The position numbers and the translations under genes were made by a program. This document shows, piece by piece, positions 43,641 to 52,462 of a stretch of DNA of 55,926 nucleotides; position 1 is the first letter of the stretch, and each line of letters opens with the position of its first letter. The notes under the pieces were generated by a model. That model was given only the letters and a program-made list of their open reading frames with translations. It was not told where the DNA came from and did no database searches. Source of the DNA: Arcticibacter eurypsychrophilus (GTDB lineage Bacteria; Bacteroidota; Bacteroidia; Sphingobacteriales; Sphingobacteriaceae); the NCBI RefSeq assembly GCF_001730525.1, contig NZ_MDFN01000033.1, forward strand, positions 1-55,926, in the 5' to 3' direction.

Positions 43641-44639
43641 TTAGTATGGAAATTTATAAAGGATTCCTAATGAGATCGTCTGACTTGCCTGAATTTTATT
43701 ACTGGCATCATCGTCATAAAGGACTACTGCAGCTACAGTCACATTAATGAATCTATTTACTTTCGCAATCATGGTAAGGTCGAGACGTTGGTCAATATTT
43801 CCAAGCTTTTCGTAATTGGCAAACATGGTATACACACTTTTAACTACTAAATTAGGCATCACTTCTTTTTCAAAGTTACTCACCAGCTGAAAGGCGAGCT
43901 CATTTCGGATGACTTTACCAGTATCCACACCATAATTTTTAGAACTATTTTTATAAATATTCTTATCCAAAACAAAGGTTTGACGGGCTGTTCCAGTACC
44001 GATACGTAAGGAATAAAAGCGACTTGGTCTAAACTCCAGACCTAACGATTCCGTTAAATAACCTGGCGACATAAAACGGGAAATAGTTGTAGCCTTTTCT
44101 CTCTTGACATCATCTTCAGTTATAGTTGAGTAGGCAAATCCTCTGTCAAATTGAGATTCAAAGTTGATAGACCCAAAGAAATTCCAGCTTTTAGATAATT
44201 TTAAGGCCACTTTATTATCCCAATACAAGCGGTCATTTGTTTTTCGCTGCAACTGACCTTTATTTTTTATCTTACCATATTGCAAAATAACTTCCGAAAC
44301 ATAACTTTTATCGCCTTTAGTATAGTCTGTTTTATAATTGAAAGACGTTCCTACAGCGAGCGAAGTAATACCCCCACCACTCCAATTATCACTAAAAGAA
44401 GCCTGATTCATATTAATTCCAAAAGATACCCAATTCCGCCAGTAATTTACTTTCAGGTTAAGTTCCGATTCGGGAATTTGTATTGGTTGAAGCTGCAGAA
44501 ACGGTCGTCTAACAGAAAGACTTTTTTTTTGAGGATATTGTCTTAATTCGCTTAACTCAGTTGTGTCCGATTTGATATCCTGTGAAAATGCATTTAAAGA
44601 ACAGGCCAAGCACAGCAAAAATAATAGTCTTGTCACCAT
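43641..44639 (-). CDS. DUF3078 outer-membrane-like protein
   Basis: A 332-residue secreted protein (signal peptide to 'LNAFSQ'). The 'NYWRNWVSFGINMNQASFSDNWSGGGITSLAVGTSF' region is the DUF3078 hallmark, and the rest alternates beta-strand patterns suggesting a barrel, ending 'ISLGILYKFPY' with a terminal aromatic residue. The function of the family is not known to me. It is upstream on the minus strand of ffh by 68 bases. Confidence 0.82.
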   Translation of the reverse strand: MVTRLLFLLCLACSLNAFSQDIKSDTTELSELRQYPQKKSLSVRRPFLQLQPIQIPESELNLKVNYWRNWVSFGINMNQASFSDNWSGGGITSLAVGTSFNYKTDYTKGDKSYVSEVILQYGKIKNKGQLQRKTNDRLYWDNKVALKLSKSWNFFGSINFESQFDRGFAYSTITEDDVKREKATTISRFMSPGYLTESLGLEFRPSRFYSLRIGTGTARQTFVLDKNIYKNSSKNYGVDTGKVIRNELAFQLVSNFEKEVMPNLVVKSVYTMFANYEKLGNIDQRLDLTMIAKVNRFINVTVAAVVLYDDDASNKIQASQTISLGILYKFPY

Positions 44640-44698
44640 ATTAGGACAATATTAAAGAAAAAAAGAGACAGCAAAGCCATTATTTAAAAATACTACCA

Positions 44699-45022
44699 TT
44701 AGAAAAACTTAAACCAAGAAAAGATTTTACGCTTTTCGAGATAGGAAATATCATGATCCATTGAAAATGCCTCCTTTTCAAATACGATATTTGCATAAGC
44801 TTTGTGGTGATTTCTATAGCGCAAAAGGTTCAGTAAATAGTGTATAACATAAAATAAATAGAAAAACAGGACCAGCAATTCAATCTGTTGATAGATGTGG
44901 ATCCTTTCATGGTTGATTAAATACGGATCCTTTTTGTAGGAAGCATGCTTGACAAGTATAAAGGGGAATAAAGCCATTCCTGCAGCCGGCAAAAAAGATA
45001 TTTTTCGTATAGGAAACTGCAT
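44699..45022 (-). CDS. Small membrane protein with HExxH motif
   Basis: A 107-residue protein with two or three hydrophobic segments. Its central 'INHERIHIYQQIELL' contains a zincin-type H-E-x-x-H signature flanked by membrane helices, and 'FEKEAF' downstream could supply a third ligand. It directly abuts the CarboxypepD_reg-like gene (no gap), so the two are probably translationally linked. Proteolytic activity is unproven; this could also be a chance motif in a small family protein. Confidence 0.7.
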   Translation of the reverse strand: MQFPIRKISFLPAAGMALFPFILVKHASYKKDPYLINHERIHIYQQIELLVLFFYLFYVIHYLLNLLRYRNHHKAYANIVFEKEAFSMDHDISYLEKRKIFSWFKFF

Positions 45023-45778
45023 TTATTTATACTCGGGAATAAGCGGCGGCAGCCGGTTGAGTGTAGGATTGGATTGATATCGCCTAAATGATTCTTTAAT
45101 AAAGCTAATTAATTGATATTCATCTGCTCGCAGAATGAAGTTGTAGGAAGGACGATACTGCTGCATAAAATCAAGCAGTTTATCCTCTGTTAATCCGGTC
45201 ACTCTATTTACTATCGCAGAAGTATACCTGTAATTGATGATATTTTCCTTGTAATCCCGCTCTATGATTTCCTGAAGATAACGGGCGTTTTTCCCTTCTC
45301 TGCTTAACAGACTAAAAATGGCATCTATGCCAAGTCCTGCACCTCCAGGCCTGTTTTCTGATCCCATCTGTAGAATATCTTGTGGATCACCTTTAAAATA
45401 AATATCCTTGTACTCATTTTTAGTGCGATTTAAACGCTTGTCCGGATTGAGTAAAGTGTCATTTATCGTGACTTCCTGAAGCTGAATGCTGTTTCGTTTT
45501 AAATAAAACAGCACTGTATTGGCCTTTGGAATAACCAGTGTATCAACGCTATAACCATGAACAGCTGCGACAAGCGTGTCTCCTAACAGGGCCTTAGTGG
45601 TAAATTCCCCTTTCGTGTTATTGTAAAACCCAGTATGGGTACGCATATTATACAGATATACACGAGTAATCCTGAGCTTAGAATCTCTGTCAAATATGAT
45701 TCCTTGTACTGTTTTTTCTTGCGCAAAAACAGTACAACTTACCTGAAGTAATAAAAGCGAGATTATTAAATTTTTCAA
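45023..45778 (-). CDS. Secreted CarboxypepD_reg-like domain protein
   Basis: A paralog of the protein at 42-779, with a signal peptide and a CarboxypepD_reg-like domain ('GIIFDRDSKLRITRVYLYN...LGDTLVAAVHGYSVDTLVIP') followed by a 'LQEVTINDTLLN' end and a charged C-terminal region with 'RYQSNPTLNRLPPL'. The best start is a TTG at 45778 giving '(M)KNLIISLLLLQVSCTVFAQ'; the TTG at 45826 would put a hydrophilic extension before the signal peptide. Co-linear with the HExxH gene. Function unknown. Confidence 0.75.
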   Translation of the reverse strand: MKNLIISLLLLQVSCTVFAQEKTVQGIIFDRDSKLRITRVYLYNMRTHTGFYNNTKGEFTTKALLGDTLVAAVHGYSVDTLVIPKANTVLFYLKRNSIQLQEVTINDTLLNPDKRLNRTKNEYKDIYFKGDPQDILQMGSENRPGGAGLGIDAIFSLLSREGKNARYLQEIIERDYKENIINYRYTSAIVNRVTGLTEDKLLDFMQQYRPSYNFILRADEYQLISFIKESFRRYQSNPTLNRLPPLIPEYK

Positions 45779-45834
45779 CAATGGTAAATCTACCCAGAAT
45801 GATATAAAAGGCGCTAAGTTTAACAACTCTTAAC

Positions 45835-46698
45835 CTATTTTGAAACAACTAAGAGCTGTCCAGGTTTTAGGTCATTTCCCCCCATAGAATTAAGTAATTT
45901 AATCTCATCTACCGATAAACCTACTTTCCTGCTTATTGCAAATAAAGTGTCACCTGGAACAACCTCATAAATTTTCAATGCAACAGCTGGTTTAATTATT
46001 TCAGCAGGGGTCTCTGCAGGTTTCTCAGCAATCTGAGCCAACACTTTGTCCTCTCGTTGAACTTTATTATAAATAGACTCGCCCCTATCGTAGCGGTCAA
46101 GGCCATACCTTTCTATCAGGCCAATTAATAATTCCGGGTACTTGGGATTAGTCGCATATCCAGCCTTTTTGAGTCCCTTTGCCCAGCCTTTGTAATCATC
46201 CCTTTGTAAATCGTACAAAAAGGAATAATGACTGCGCTTCAAAAACTCACTGTGGTCTTTATACGATTCCTCTGCCGAATTATAATAGCGGAAGCACTCA
46301 CCTGCAGTATCATCATCTTTTAAAATCGTCTTACCTGTCCAGCCGGCATGGCATTTAATCCCAAAATGATTATTTGCTTCGCGTGCTAAGGGACTATTTC
46401 CACTTGCAGATTCCAGCATACCTTGAGCAAGTGTGATACTCGCCGGGATACCATTTTTAACCATCTCTTCGATAGCTATATCCTTAAAACGTTCGACATA
46501 ACCGTTGGTAGAATACACTTTAACAATCTTGTCTTCAACAAGGACACCGTCATGTTTGGGAAACTTTATTCTATCAGGCTTGTTGGTTATTATTTTTTCA
46601 GGCTTTTTATAGGTATGATGAGTTCCAACAAGTTGTTTTTTGCTGCTACAAGAGGCCAGCATTGTGGCTATCAATGCAATCAGAAGATATTTTTTCAT
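45835..46698 (-). CDS. Glucosaminidase (GH73) lipoprotein with LysM domain
   Basis: A 287-residue lipoprotein ('MLASCSSKKQL' lipobox). The glucosaminidase domain (about 75-210) contains the catalytic Glu in 'GMLESASGNSPLAREANNHFGIKC' and 'FRYYNSAEESYKDHSEFL'. A C-terminal LysM domain ('YEVVPGDTLFAISRKVGLSVDEIKLLN', about 243-285) binds peptidoglycan. It should cleave the GlcNAc-MurNAc glycan backbone during cell-wall turnover. A tandem paralog follows it upstream at 46707-47366. Confidence 0.92.
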   Translation of the reverse strand: MKKYLLIALIATMLASCSSKKQLVGTHHTYKKPEKIITNKPDRIKFPKHDGVLVEDKIVKVYSTNGYVERFKDIAIEEMVKNGIPASITLAQGMLESASGNSPLAREANNHFGIKCHAGWTGKTILKDDDTAGECFRYYNSAEESYKDHSEFLKRSHYSFLYDLQRDDYKGWAKGLKKAGYATNPKYPELLIGLIERYGLDRYDRGESIYNKVQREDKVLAQIAEKPAETPAEIIKPAVALKIYEVVPGDTLFAISRKVGLSVDEIKLLNSMGGNDLKPGQLLVVSK

Positions 46699-46706
46699 TC
46701 AGAATA

Positions 46707-47366
46707 TTACAAATGTAAGCTCTGGCCAATATTAAGCATACTGCTTGTTAAGCCATTTTTGTTTTTTATTTCTTTAACAGTAGTTCTGAAACGCTCGGCG
46801 ATCCTTATTAGTGTATCCCCTCTCTTTACATTATAAGTATTGATCTCTTCTGATGTGGCAGGCGCTGAAACATTGCTTTGCAAGATACTCGAAGAAGGGG
46901 TATCCAGCTCGTTAAGTTTATATTTTCTAATAATGGCAGTTACCTGGCTTGCCCAGGTACGACTGTGCGCATATCCGCCACGTTGAATGCCCATTGCCCA
47001 ACCTCTGTAATCGTCAGATGCATAACGGGTAAATAAGCCTGTAAATTGATTCTTTAAAAACGATACGAAGTCAACGTAACAGTCGTTCACGTTGTCATAC
47101 CCTTTATATGCAGATTTTATTGGTTTAGGTCCACTTTTTCCTTTTAGTCCAAAATGGTTATTGAGGTATTTTGCTATTCTGCTGGTTCCACTTGCCGATT
47201 CATGAATAGCGATGCCAAGGATAATACTAGCTGGAATACCATGTTGGTTCATTGTAGTAACAGCTACTTTTTTATACGATTCAATGTAGTTTTCTGCTGG
47301 AGTTTGAGCTACGGCTGTCCCTGAAATGAAAACTATAAGGCTGGCATATACTATTTTTTTAAGCAT
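46707..47366 (-). CDS. Glucosaminidase (GH73) with LysM domain
   Basis: A 219-residue paralog of the preceding enzyme, secreted by an ordinary signal peptide ('SGTAVAQTPAEN') rather than as a lipoprotein. The catalytic region is 'AIHESASGTSRIAKYLNNHFGLKGK' and 'DCYVDFVSFLKNQFTG', with a C-terminal LysM 'YNVKRGDTLIRIAERFRTTVKEIK'. Eight bases separate the two stop and start codons, implying co-transcription with the O-methyltransferase gene upstream. Confidence 0.9.
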   Translation of the reverse strand: MLKKIVYASLIVFISGTAVAQTPAENYIESYKKVAVTTMNQHGIPASIILGIAIHESASGTSRIAKYLNNHFGLKGKSGPKPIKSAYKGYDNVNDCYVDFVSFLKNQFTGLFTRYASDDYRGWAMGIQRGGYAHSRTWASQVTAIIRKYKLNELDTPSSSILQSNVSAPATSEEINTYNVKRGDTLIRIAERFRTTVKEIKNKNGLTSSMLNIGQSLHL

Positions 47367-47369
47367 AGA

Positions 47370-48005
47370 TTACTTTTTACGGATTATTAATAAACCATCG
47401 CGCACGGGAAGAATTAATTTTTCAACGCGATGATCGTTAGTTACTTTATTATTAAATGTACTGATATTTTGAGTGTCTTTGTCTTTTGCTCCCATGGCTA
47501 TCTTACCATGCCACAACACATTATCGACAATAATAAGGCCTCCCTTGTTCACCTTATCAAACACCATATCGTAATAAACGCCATTATTCTTCTTGTCAGC
47601 GTCAATAAAAACCAAATCAAAAGATTCATTTAAGGTTGGAATTACCTCAACCGCTTGCCCTATATGGTAAACGATTTTGTTACCTAATTGTGAACTTTTG
47701 AAATACTCCCTTACACGTTCTTCAAGTTCTTCATTCACATCAATCGTGTGCAATAACCCATCTTCTGTAAGTCCTTCAGCCAGACATAATGTTGCATAAC
47801 CCGTATAAGTTCCAATTTCAAGAACTCGATTCGGATAATGCATTTTACTCAGAAAACTTAGCACACGACCCTGATAATGCCCTGAAAGCATCCGGGCCAT
47901 TGGCACCTTTAAGTGTGTTTCGCGACTTATATATCTGAGCAACTCTGACTCTTCTTCGCAGTGTTGTTCCAGATAGATCTGCACGTCATCAGTTAGCAGT
48001 TCCAT
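47370..48005 (-). CDS. Class I O-methyltransferase (caffeoyl-CoA type)
   Basis: A 211-residue SAM-dependent O-methyltransferase of the catechol/caffeoyl-CoA family. Start at the ATG at 48005 ('MELLTDDVQIYLEQHC'); the upstream TTG is less likely. Motifs are 'RVLEIGTYTGYATLCLAEGL' (SAM binding), 'DLVFIDADKKNN' (metal-binding Asp) and 'GGLIIVDNVLWHGKI'. It is cytoplasmic; the substrate is unknown. Its stop is three bases from the glucosaminidase start. Confidence 0.9.
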   Translation of the reverse strand: MELLTDDVQIYLEQHCEEESELLRYISRETHLKVPMARMLSGHYQGRVLSFLSKMHYPNRVLEIGTYTGYATLCLAEGLTEDGLLHTIDVNEELEERVREYFKSSQLGNKIVYHIGQAVEVIPTLNESFDLVFIDADKKNNGVYYDMVFDKVNKGGLIIVDNVLWHGKIAMGAKDKDTQNISTFNNKVTNDHRVEKLILPVRDGLLIIRKK

Positions 48006-48096
48006 GGCTGCAAATATAGACAATTATCTTTTTATGGAAATTATTTCCGGATAAGCCCAAGATTATCAGGCAAATGATATATGTAATACGGCTTTC

Positions 48097-49911
48097 CTAT
48101 CTATAGGGCCGCTTTTTGCGGACCATATAATTTCCTATTAAATCAAGGAATTCTTCACCGTAACGATCAAACTTATGCTCTCCAACGCCAGTTATCGACA
48201 ACATTTCACTTGTCGTGAGTGGTTTTTTATTCGCCATTTCATACAGTGTTGCGTCACTGAAAATGATATATGCAGGAACCTTTTCTTCCAATGAAAACTT
48301 ACGTCTTACCTTTTTCAATTGTTCAAATAATTCATCTTCATAATTCACCGGTTTAGCCTGACTAGTAAAATTAGATTTTGCAGGTTTAATTAAAGGTGGA
48401 AGTACAATCAGCTCTGCTTTTTTCTTGCCGAATAAGATCTCTTTGCCGTAAGCAGTACTTTTAAGAGCGAAGTTTTCGTCGTAAGCCATCTCTATAATGC
48501 CCAGATTAAGCATTTGCATCAAATAGCGTTGCCAGTCTGAAGTACACAAATCCGATCCAATACCATGCGTTTTCAATTTATCATAGCCGGCCTCTCTTAA
48601 GTCAGTCCTCAGGGAGCCCCTTAATACATCTATAACCATAGTTGCTCCTTCTTTCTCTCTCATTCTAGCCATTGCTGAGAGTGCTTTTTGAATGAGGAGC
48701 GTGCCGTCGAAGTGTTTCCTGGGATGGCGGCACACGTCGCAGTTGCCACAGTTCTTTTCCAGCGTCTCAGAAAAGTAACTGAGCAATATCTTTCTCCTGC
48801 AAATATCTGCTTCAGCGTAGTGTTGAATCCGCTTCAGCTTTTCCAGGTTAATGTCAGCCTGTCCACTTTGAGCTGCAAACCTATTCAGCATCGTGAGGTC
48901 CGAGTAATTATAATAAAGGATAGTTGCTGCCGGAAGCCCATCTCTGCCTGCACGGCCAATCTCCTGGTAGTAGCTCTCCATACTTTTGGGTAGATTATAA
49001 TGAATCACCCAGCGGACATTCGATTTGTCTATCCCCATTCCAAAAGCGATAGTAGCACAAACTACCAGTAAATCATCGTTTATGAAGTTCTCTTGAACGC
49101 GCTCCCTTTCCCTTGCATTCATCCCCGCGTGGTAGTATCCGGCATTGATACCCTTTATTTTAAGTTCATAAGCCACTTCCTCGCAGGTAGTCCTGCTTAA
49201 ACAATAAATGATTCCACATAGATTGTTGTTCTGCTTAATGAAAGAGGATATTTCTTCGAGTTTTTGTTTCGTTTTAACGCCTATTCGTACATCCAGACTC
49301 AAATTCTTCCTGTCAAAAGAAGAAACAAAGATCTTCGGATCCTTTAAATGAAGCTGCTTGATAATATCCCTTCTGGTTACTTTATCTGCGGTTGCCGTGA
49401 GCGCAATAAAAGGAAGATGACTGAATCGTTGCCTCAATAAGCCGATATGCCTGTATTCAGGTCTGAAATCATGTCCCCATGCGGAGATACAATGCGCCTC
49501 ATCAATGACAAACATCGATGGGTTAGTCATGGATGTAATAGACGAAATATCAGAGATAAGCCGTTCAGGCGATACATATAATAGCGCAATCTCCTTCTTG
49601 TAACAGGATTCGAGAATTTTTTGCTGTTCCTCAAAGGTTTGTGTGCTATTTAAAAATGCAGCCGCTATACCATTTACCTTTAATGCATCTACCTGATCTT
49701 TCATGAGCGAAATCAAAGGGGAGATTACGATACAAACTCCATCCCTCAGTAATGCCGGAATTTGAAAGCATACTGATTTCCCCCCACCTGTTGGCATTAA
49801 TACCAATACATCGTTTCCGGACAGGACTTCATGGATGATATCTTCCTGCTGTGGGCGGAAATCATCGTATCCGAAATACTTTTGTAAAATTTCCTGAGCA
49901 GATAAGGACAT
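48097..49911 (-). CDS. recQ: ATP-dependent DNA helicase RecQ
   Basis: A 604-residue 3'-5' DNA helicase. It has Walker A 'LMPTGGGKSVCFQ', the DEAH box in 'VIDEAHCISAWGHDFRPEYR', 'HYNLPKSMESYYQEIGRAGRDG', the zinc-binding RQC region 'CRRKILLSYF...NCGNCDVC' and a C-terminal HRDC domain ('FSDATLYEMANKKPLTTSEMLSITGVGEHK'). Order and length are normal for full RecQ. Confidence 0.95.
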   Translation of the reverse strand: MSLSAQEILQKYFGYDDFRPQQEDIIHEVLSGNDVLVLMPTGGGKSVCFQIPALLRDGVCIVISPLISLMKDQVDALKVNGIAAAFLNSTQTFEEQQKILESCYKKEIALLYVSPERLISDISSITSMTNPSMFVIDEAHCISAWGHDFRPEYRHIGLLRQRFSHLPFIALTATADKVTRRDIIKQLHLKDPKIFVSSFDRKNLSLDVRIGVKTKQKLEEISSFIKQNNNLCGIIYCLSRTTCEEVAYELKIKGINAGYYHAGMNARERERVQENFINDDLLVVCATIAFGMGIDKSNVRWVIHYNLPKSMESYYQEIGRAGRDGLPAATILYYNYSDLTMLNRFAAQSGQADINLEKLKRIQHYAEADICRRKILLSYFSETLEKNCGNCDVCRHPRKHFDGTLLIQKALSAMARMREKEGATMVIDVLRGSLRTDLREAGYDKLKTHGIGSDLCTSDWQRYLMQMLNLGIIEMAYDENFALKSTAYGKEILFGKKKAELIVLPPLIKPAKSNFTSQAKPVNYEDELFEQLKKVRRKFSLEEKVPAYIIFSDATLYEMANKKPLTTSEMLSITGVGEHKFDRYGEEFLDLIGNYMVRKKRPYR

Positions 49912-50007
49912 GGATAAAATTAAGAATAATACGAATCAATGCACAATTTGAAGTATGTTTAAACTTTATGAGCCTAAATACTGTTCGTACTTAAAAAGAT
50001 AAACTTA

Positions 50008-50346
50008 ATGGGAATTATAATTGAAATATTACTTACCGGTATAGCCGTTTCTGTAGCCGCCTTTCTTGTTCCGGGAGTGCATGTTGATGGTTTTATAAGT
50101 GCCATCATCGCCGGTATTCTAATTGCTTTAGCCAATGCCACAATTGGTACGCTACTTCGGCTTTTTACGTTTCCTATCAATATTTTAACTCTTGGTTTGA
50201 TGTCTTTCATCATCACCGTGTTAATGGTTTTATTGGTTGATCATTTTATGAAAGGCTTTAACACAACAGGCTTTTTAGCCGCATTAATCTTTGCTTTAGT
50301 GCTTTCTATTATTAAAATGGTCTTCGGGTCGTTAAACAGAGGTTAA
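50008..50346 (+). CDS. Phage-holin-family 4 membrane protein
   Basis: A 112-residue very hydrophobic protein with four transmembrane helices, matching the family named after a mycobacteriophage holin (phage holin family 4 superfamily IV) that is widespread in bacterial chromosomes. The glycine- and alanine-rich 'ISAIIAGILIALANATIGTLLRLFTFPINILTLG' is typical. There are no other phage genes nearby, so it is a chromosomal membrane protein of unknown role. It lies divergently from recQ. Confidence 0.85.
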   Translation: MGIIIEILLTGIAVSVAAFLVPGVHVDGFISAIIAGILIALANATIGTLLRLFTFPINILTLGLMSFIITVLMVLLVDHFMKGFNTTGFLAALIFALVLSIIKMVFGSLNRG

Positions 50347-50351
50347 AAAAG

Positions 50352-52460
50352 CTATCCTGATATGGCTTGAATCACACTGGGAGACTGGTCTTGTGCTGCT
50401 TTCTTAAACACTTCAGCATTGTTTTTGGACTTATAAATACTCTTTAAGGCATTTATTGCTGTCGACCGAACATACGACCTGACATCTTTTAATGCCAGGT
50501 CCTTTACTTTATTATAAGCAGTAGCCTGTGCTTCAGAAGGAAGCAAACTCAAACTCCGGACTGCCATTCTTCTTATAGCCCATTGTTTGTCATTTAGGGC
50601 CTTAATTACAGTGCTAATCGAAAGAGTTTGCAAAGGCTGTTTAACCAAGCCCTGCAGGGCTTCCATCCGGTCAGCAAATAAGGGAGCATTCGCATATTGA
50701 AATGCATACTGTTTGATACTTTTATTCTCCTTTTTACTGCAAAGAATATATTTTTCTGCGTCTACGTTAATCAAATCGGGCTCAGTCTCCTGGTCAAACG
50801 TTAATGTTTGATCCGCTTTATCGATAATCACCTCTTCTCTCCGAACTTTTCCGTTACTATAAATATCAATTGCTAATGGTAACCGATACAAAGGAGCGGT
50901 GTTTAATGATTGCGTCTGAATGATACTTACAATCGACTTTTTAGTCAGAGCATCATATTTACTGTTTATAGTAAGCTCAGGGTTACCAGAGTTTAGAAAC
51001 CACTGATTAAAAAACCAGTTCAGATCCTTTCCTGTAACCTCTTCAAAAGCCAAACGGAGATCATGAATTTCTGCATTCTGATAAGCGTGCTTTTTTAAAT
51101 ACAAATTCAAGCTTTCAAAAAAAGCATCATCACCAACTGTTTTCCTTAACATATGAAGAATCCGTCCGCCTTTTTGATAGCTTACCACATCAAACATCTG
51201 CTCGCGGTCCGAATAATTAAACCGGATTACATCTTTTTCTTTCGCCCTTGTATCGTTTAAATAGGAATTCGCATCCCCCCATCCTTTATAATCAGCCTCG
51301 TCCAAGCCGTATTTATGTTCCTCCCAGAGGTATTCCCCATAAGTAGCAAATGATTCATTTAAGGGTAAATTTGACCATGATTTCGCTGTAACAAAATCAC
51401 CAAACCAATGATGGAAAAGCTCATGGGCAATAATATCTTCATGGTCTTCATCCAGATGATACCCCGCGGTCATATTCATCCCTTCAAAAAAGGTCGTCGC
51501 CGTTGTGTTTTCCATGGCTCCTCCCTGAAAATCACGCACCACAATCTGAGCGTATTTATCCCAGGGAAATTCTACCCCCAGCTTTTTAGAAAAGAACCCG
51601 ATCATTTCGGGTGTTTTTCCAAAAATAAGTTTTGCATTATCTGCAAATTCAGGCTCCATGTAATAACTGACCTCTTTGTCATTCCAAGAATCTTTTACTA
51701 TTTTAAAATCGCCGCCAGCAAGCATGGTCAGGTAGGTAGAATGCGCTTGTTCTTGTCGCCAGTTGTCTGTATGAGTTCCATCTCCATTGTCCGTAGAGAA
51801 ATCCAACAGGCCATTGGACAGAGAAACCATATCCTTTGGTAAGGTGATACTGATTTCCTGAGTCATCTTCTCCTGCGGATCATCAATTGTAGGGAACCAA
51901 CCTGAGTTACTTTGAGTTTCACCCTGTGTCCAAAACTCCCTGGGTTTCTTAGCAATTTTGCCATCGCGATTAATAAAATAAAACCCTCTGTCCGCTGACG
52001 AACCAATATCCTTACCTACTATTAACCTTTCGGGCATTGCCACATAGTCGATCATGATTTTGAATTCCTCATCATGCGTATAGGTTTTATTCAGATCAAC
52101 TGTTAGTAATTTGCCGTCGTATGTATATTTTAATGGTTTTTGATCATAGTTATCCAGAAGAAATACCTGATTGATTTTAAACCCTTTTGCATTCAATATA
52201 ATCTGAGCGGATGGATAGATATAGGGTCTGGCTTCTATCGTGGCCTTCCCGATTACAAAAGCACTGTCCCAATCTAATTTGATGTCAAGCCCCGTATGGA
52301 TAATATCTGTAACCTGCGTATAAGCGGGTTGGTAAATATGAGCACCCGGTCTGGTTTCATATACCGACAAAGGATCCATTACCACCTTTTTAGTGCTGGA
52401 ACAGGTAATCAGAAAAAGCCCTGCCACAAAAAGGCCGAGCAGTTTATAAGGGTCTTTCAT
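50352..52460 (-). CDS. M1 family zinc aminopeptidase lipoprotein
   Basis: A 702-residue M1 peptidase with a lipoprotein leader ('FLITCSSTKK', Cys near 20). 'GGAMENTTATTFFEG', HELFHHWFGD and 'NESFATYGEYLW' are intact, so the enzyme should be active. It shares the layout of the 838-residue paralog at 29494-32010 but has a shorter C-terminal HEAT-like region, ending 'DQSPSVIQAISG'. It starts two bases after the stop of the TlpA-like gene, so the two are translationally coupled. Confidence 0.92.
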   Translation of the reverse strand: MKDPYKLLGLFVAGLFLITCSSTKKVVMDPLSVYETRPGAHIYQPAYTQVTDIIHTGLDIKLDWDSAFVIGKATIEARPYIYPSAQIILNAKGFKINQVFLLDNYDQKPLKYTYDGKLLTVDLNKTYTHDEEFKIMIDYVAMPERLIVGKDIGSSADRGFYFINRDGKIAKKPREFWTQGETQSNSGWFPTIDDPQEKMTQEISITLPKDMVSLSNGLLDFSTDNGDGTHTDNWRQEQAHSTYLTMLAGGDFKIVKDSWNDKEVSYYMEPEFADNAKLIFGKTPEMIGFFSKKLGVEFPWDKYAQIVVRDFQGGAMENTTATTFFEGMNMTAGYHLDEDHEDIIAHELFHHWFGDFVTAKSWSNLPLNESFATYGEYLWEEHKYGLDEADYKGWGDANSYLNDTRAKEKDVIRFNYSDREQMFDVVSYQKGGRILHMLRKTVGDDAFFESLNLYLKKHAYQNAEIHDLRLAFEEVTGKDLNWFFNQWFLNSGNPELTINSKYDALTKKSIVSIIQTQSLNTAPLYRLPLAIDIYSNGKVRREEVIIDKADQTLTFDQETEPDLINVDAEKYILCSKKENKSIKQYAFQYANAPLFADRMEALQGLVKQPLQTLSISTVIKALNDKQWAIRRMAVRSLSLLPSEAQATAYNKVKDLALKDVRSYVRSTAINALKSIYKSKNNAEVFKKAAQDQSPSVIQAISG

Positions 52461-52462
52461 AA

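Noticed and set aside
50008-50346. Holin-family gene as a prophage marker
   Set aside because: No other phage gene, integrase or attachment site is nearby, and the family is widespread in chromosomes.
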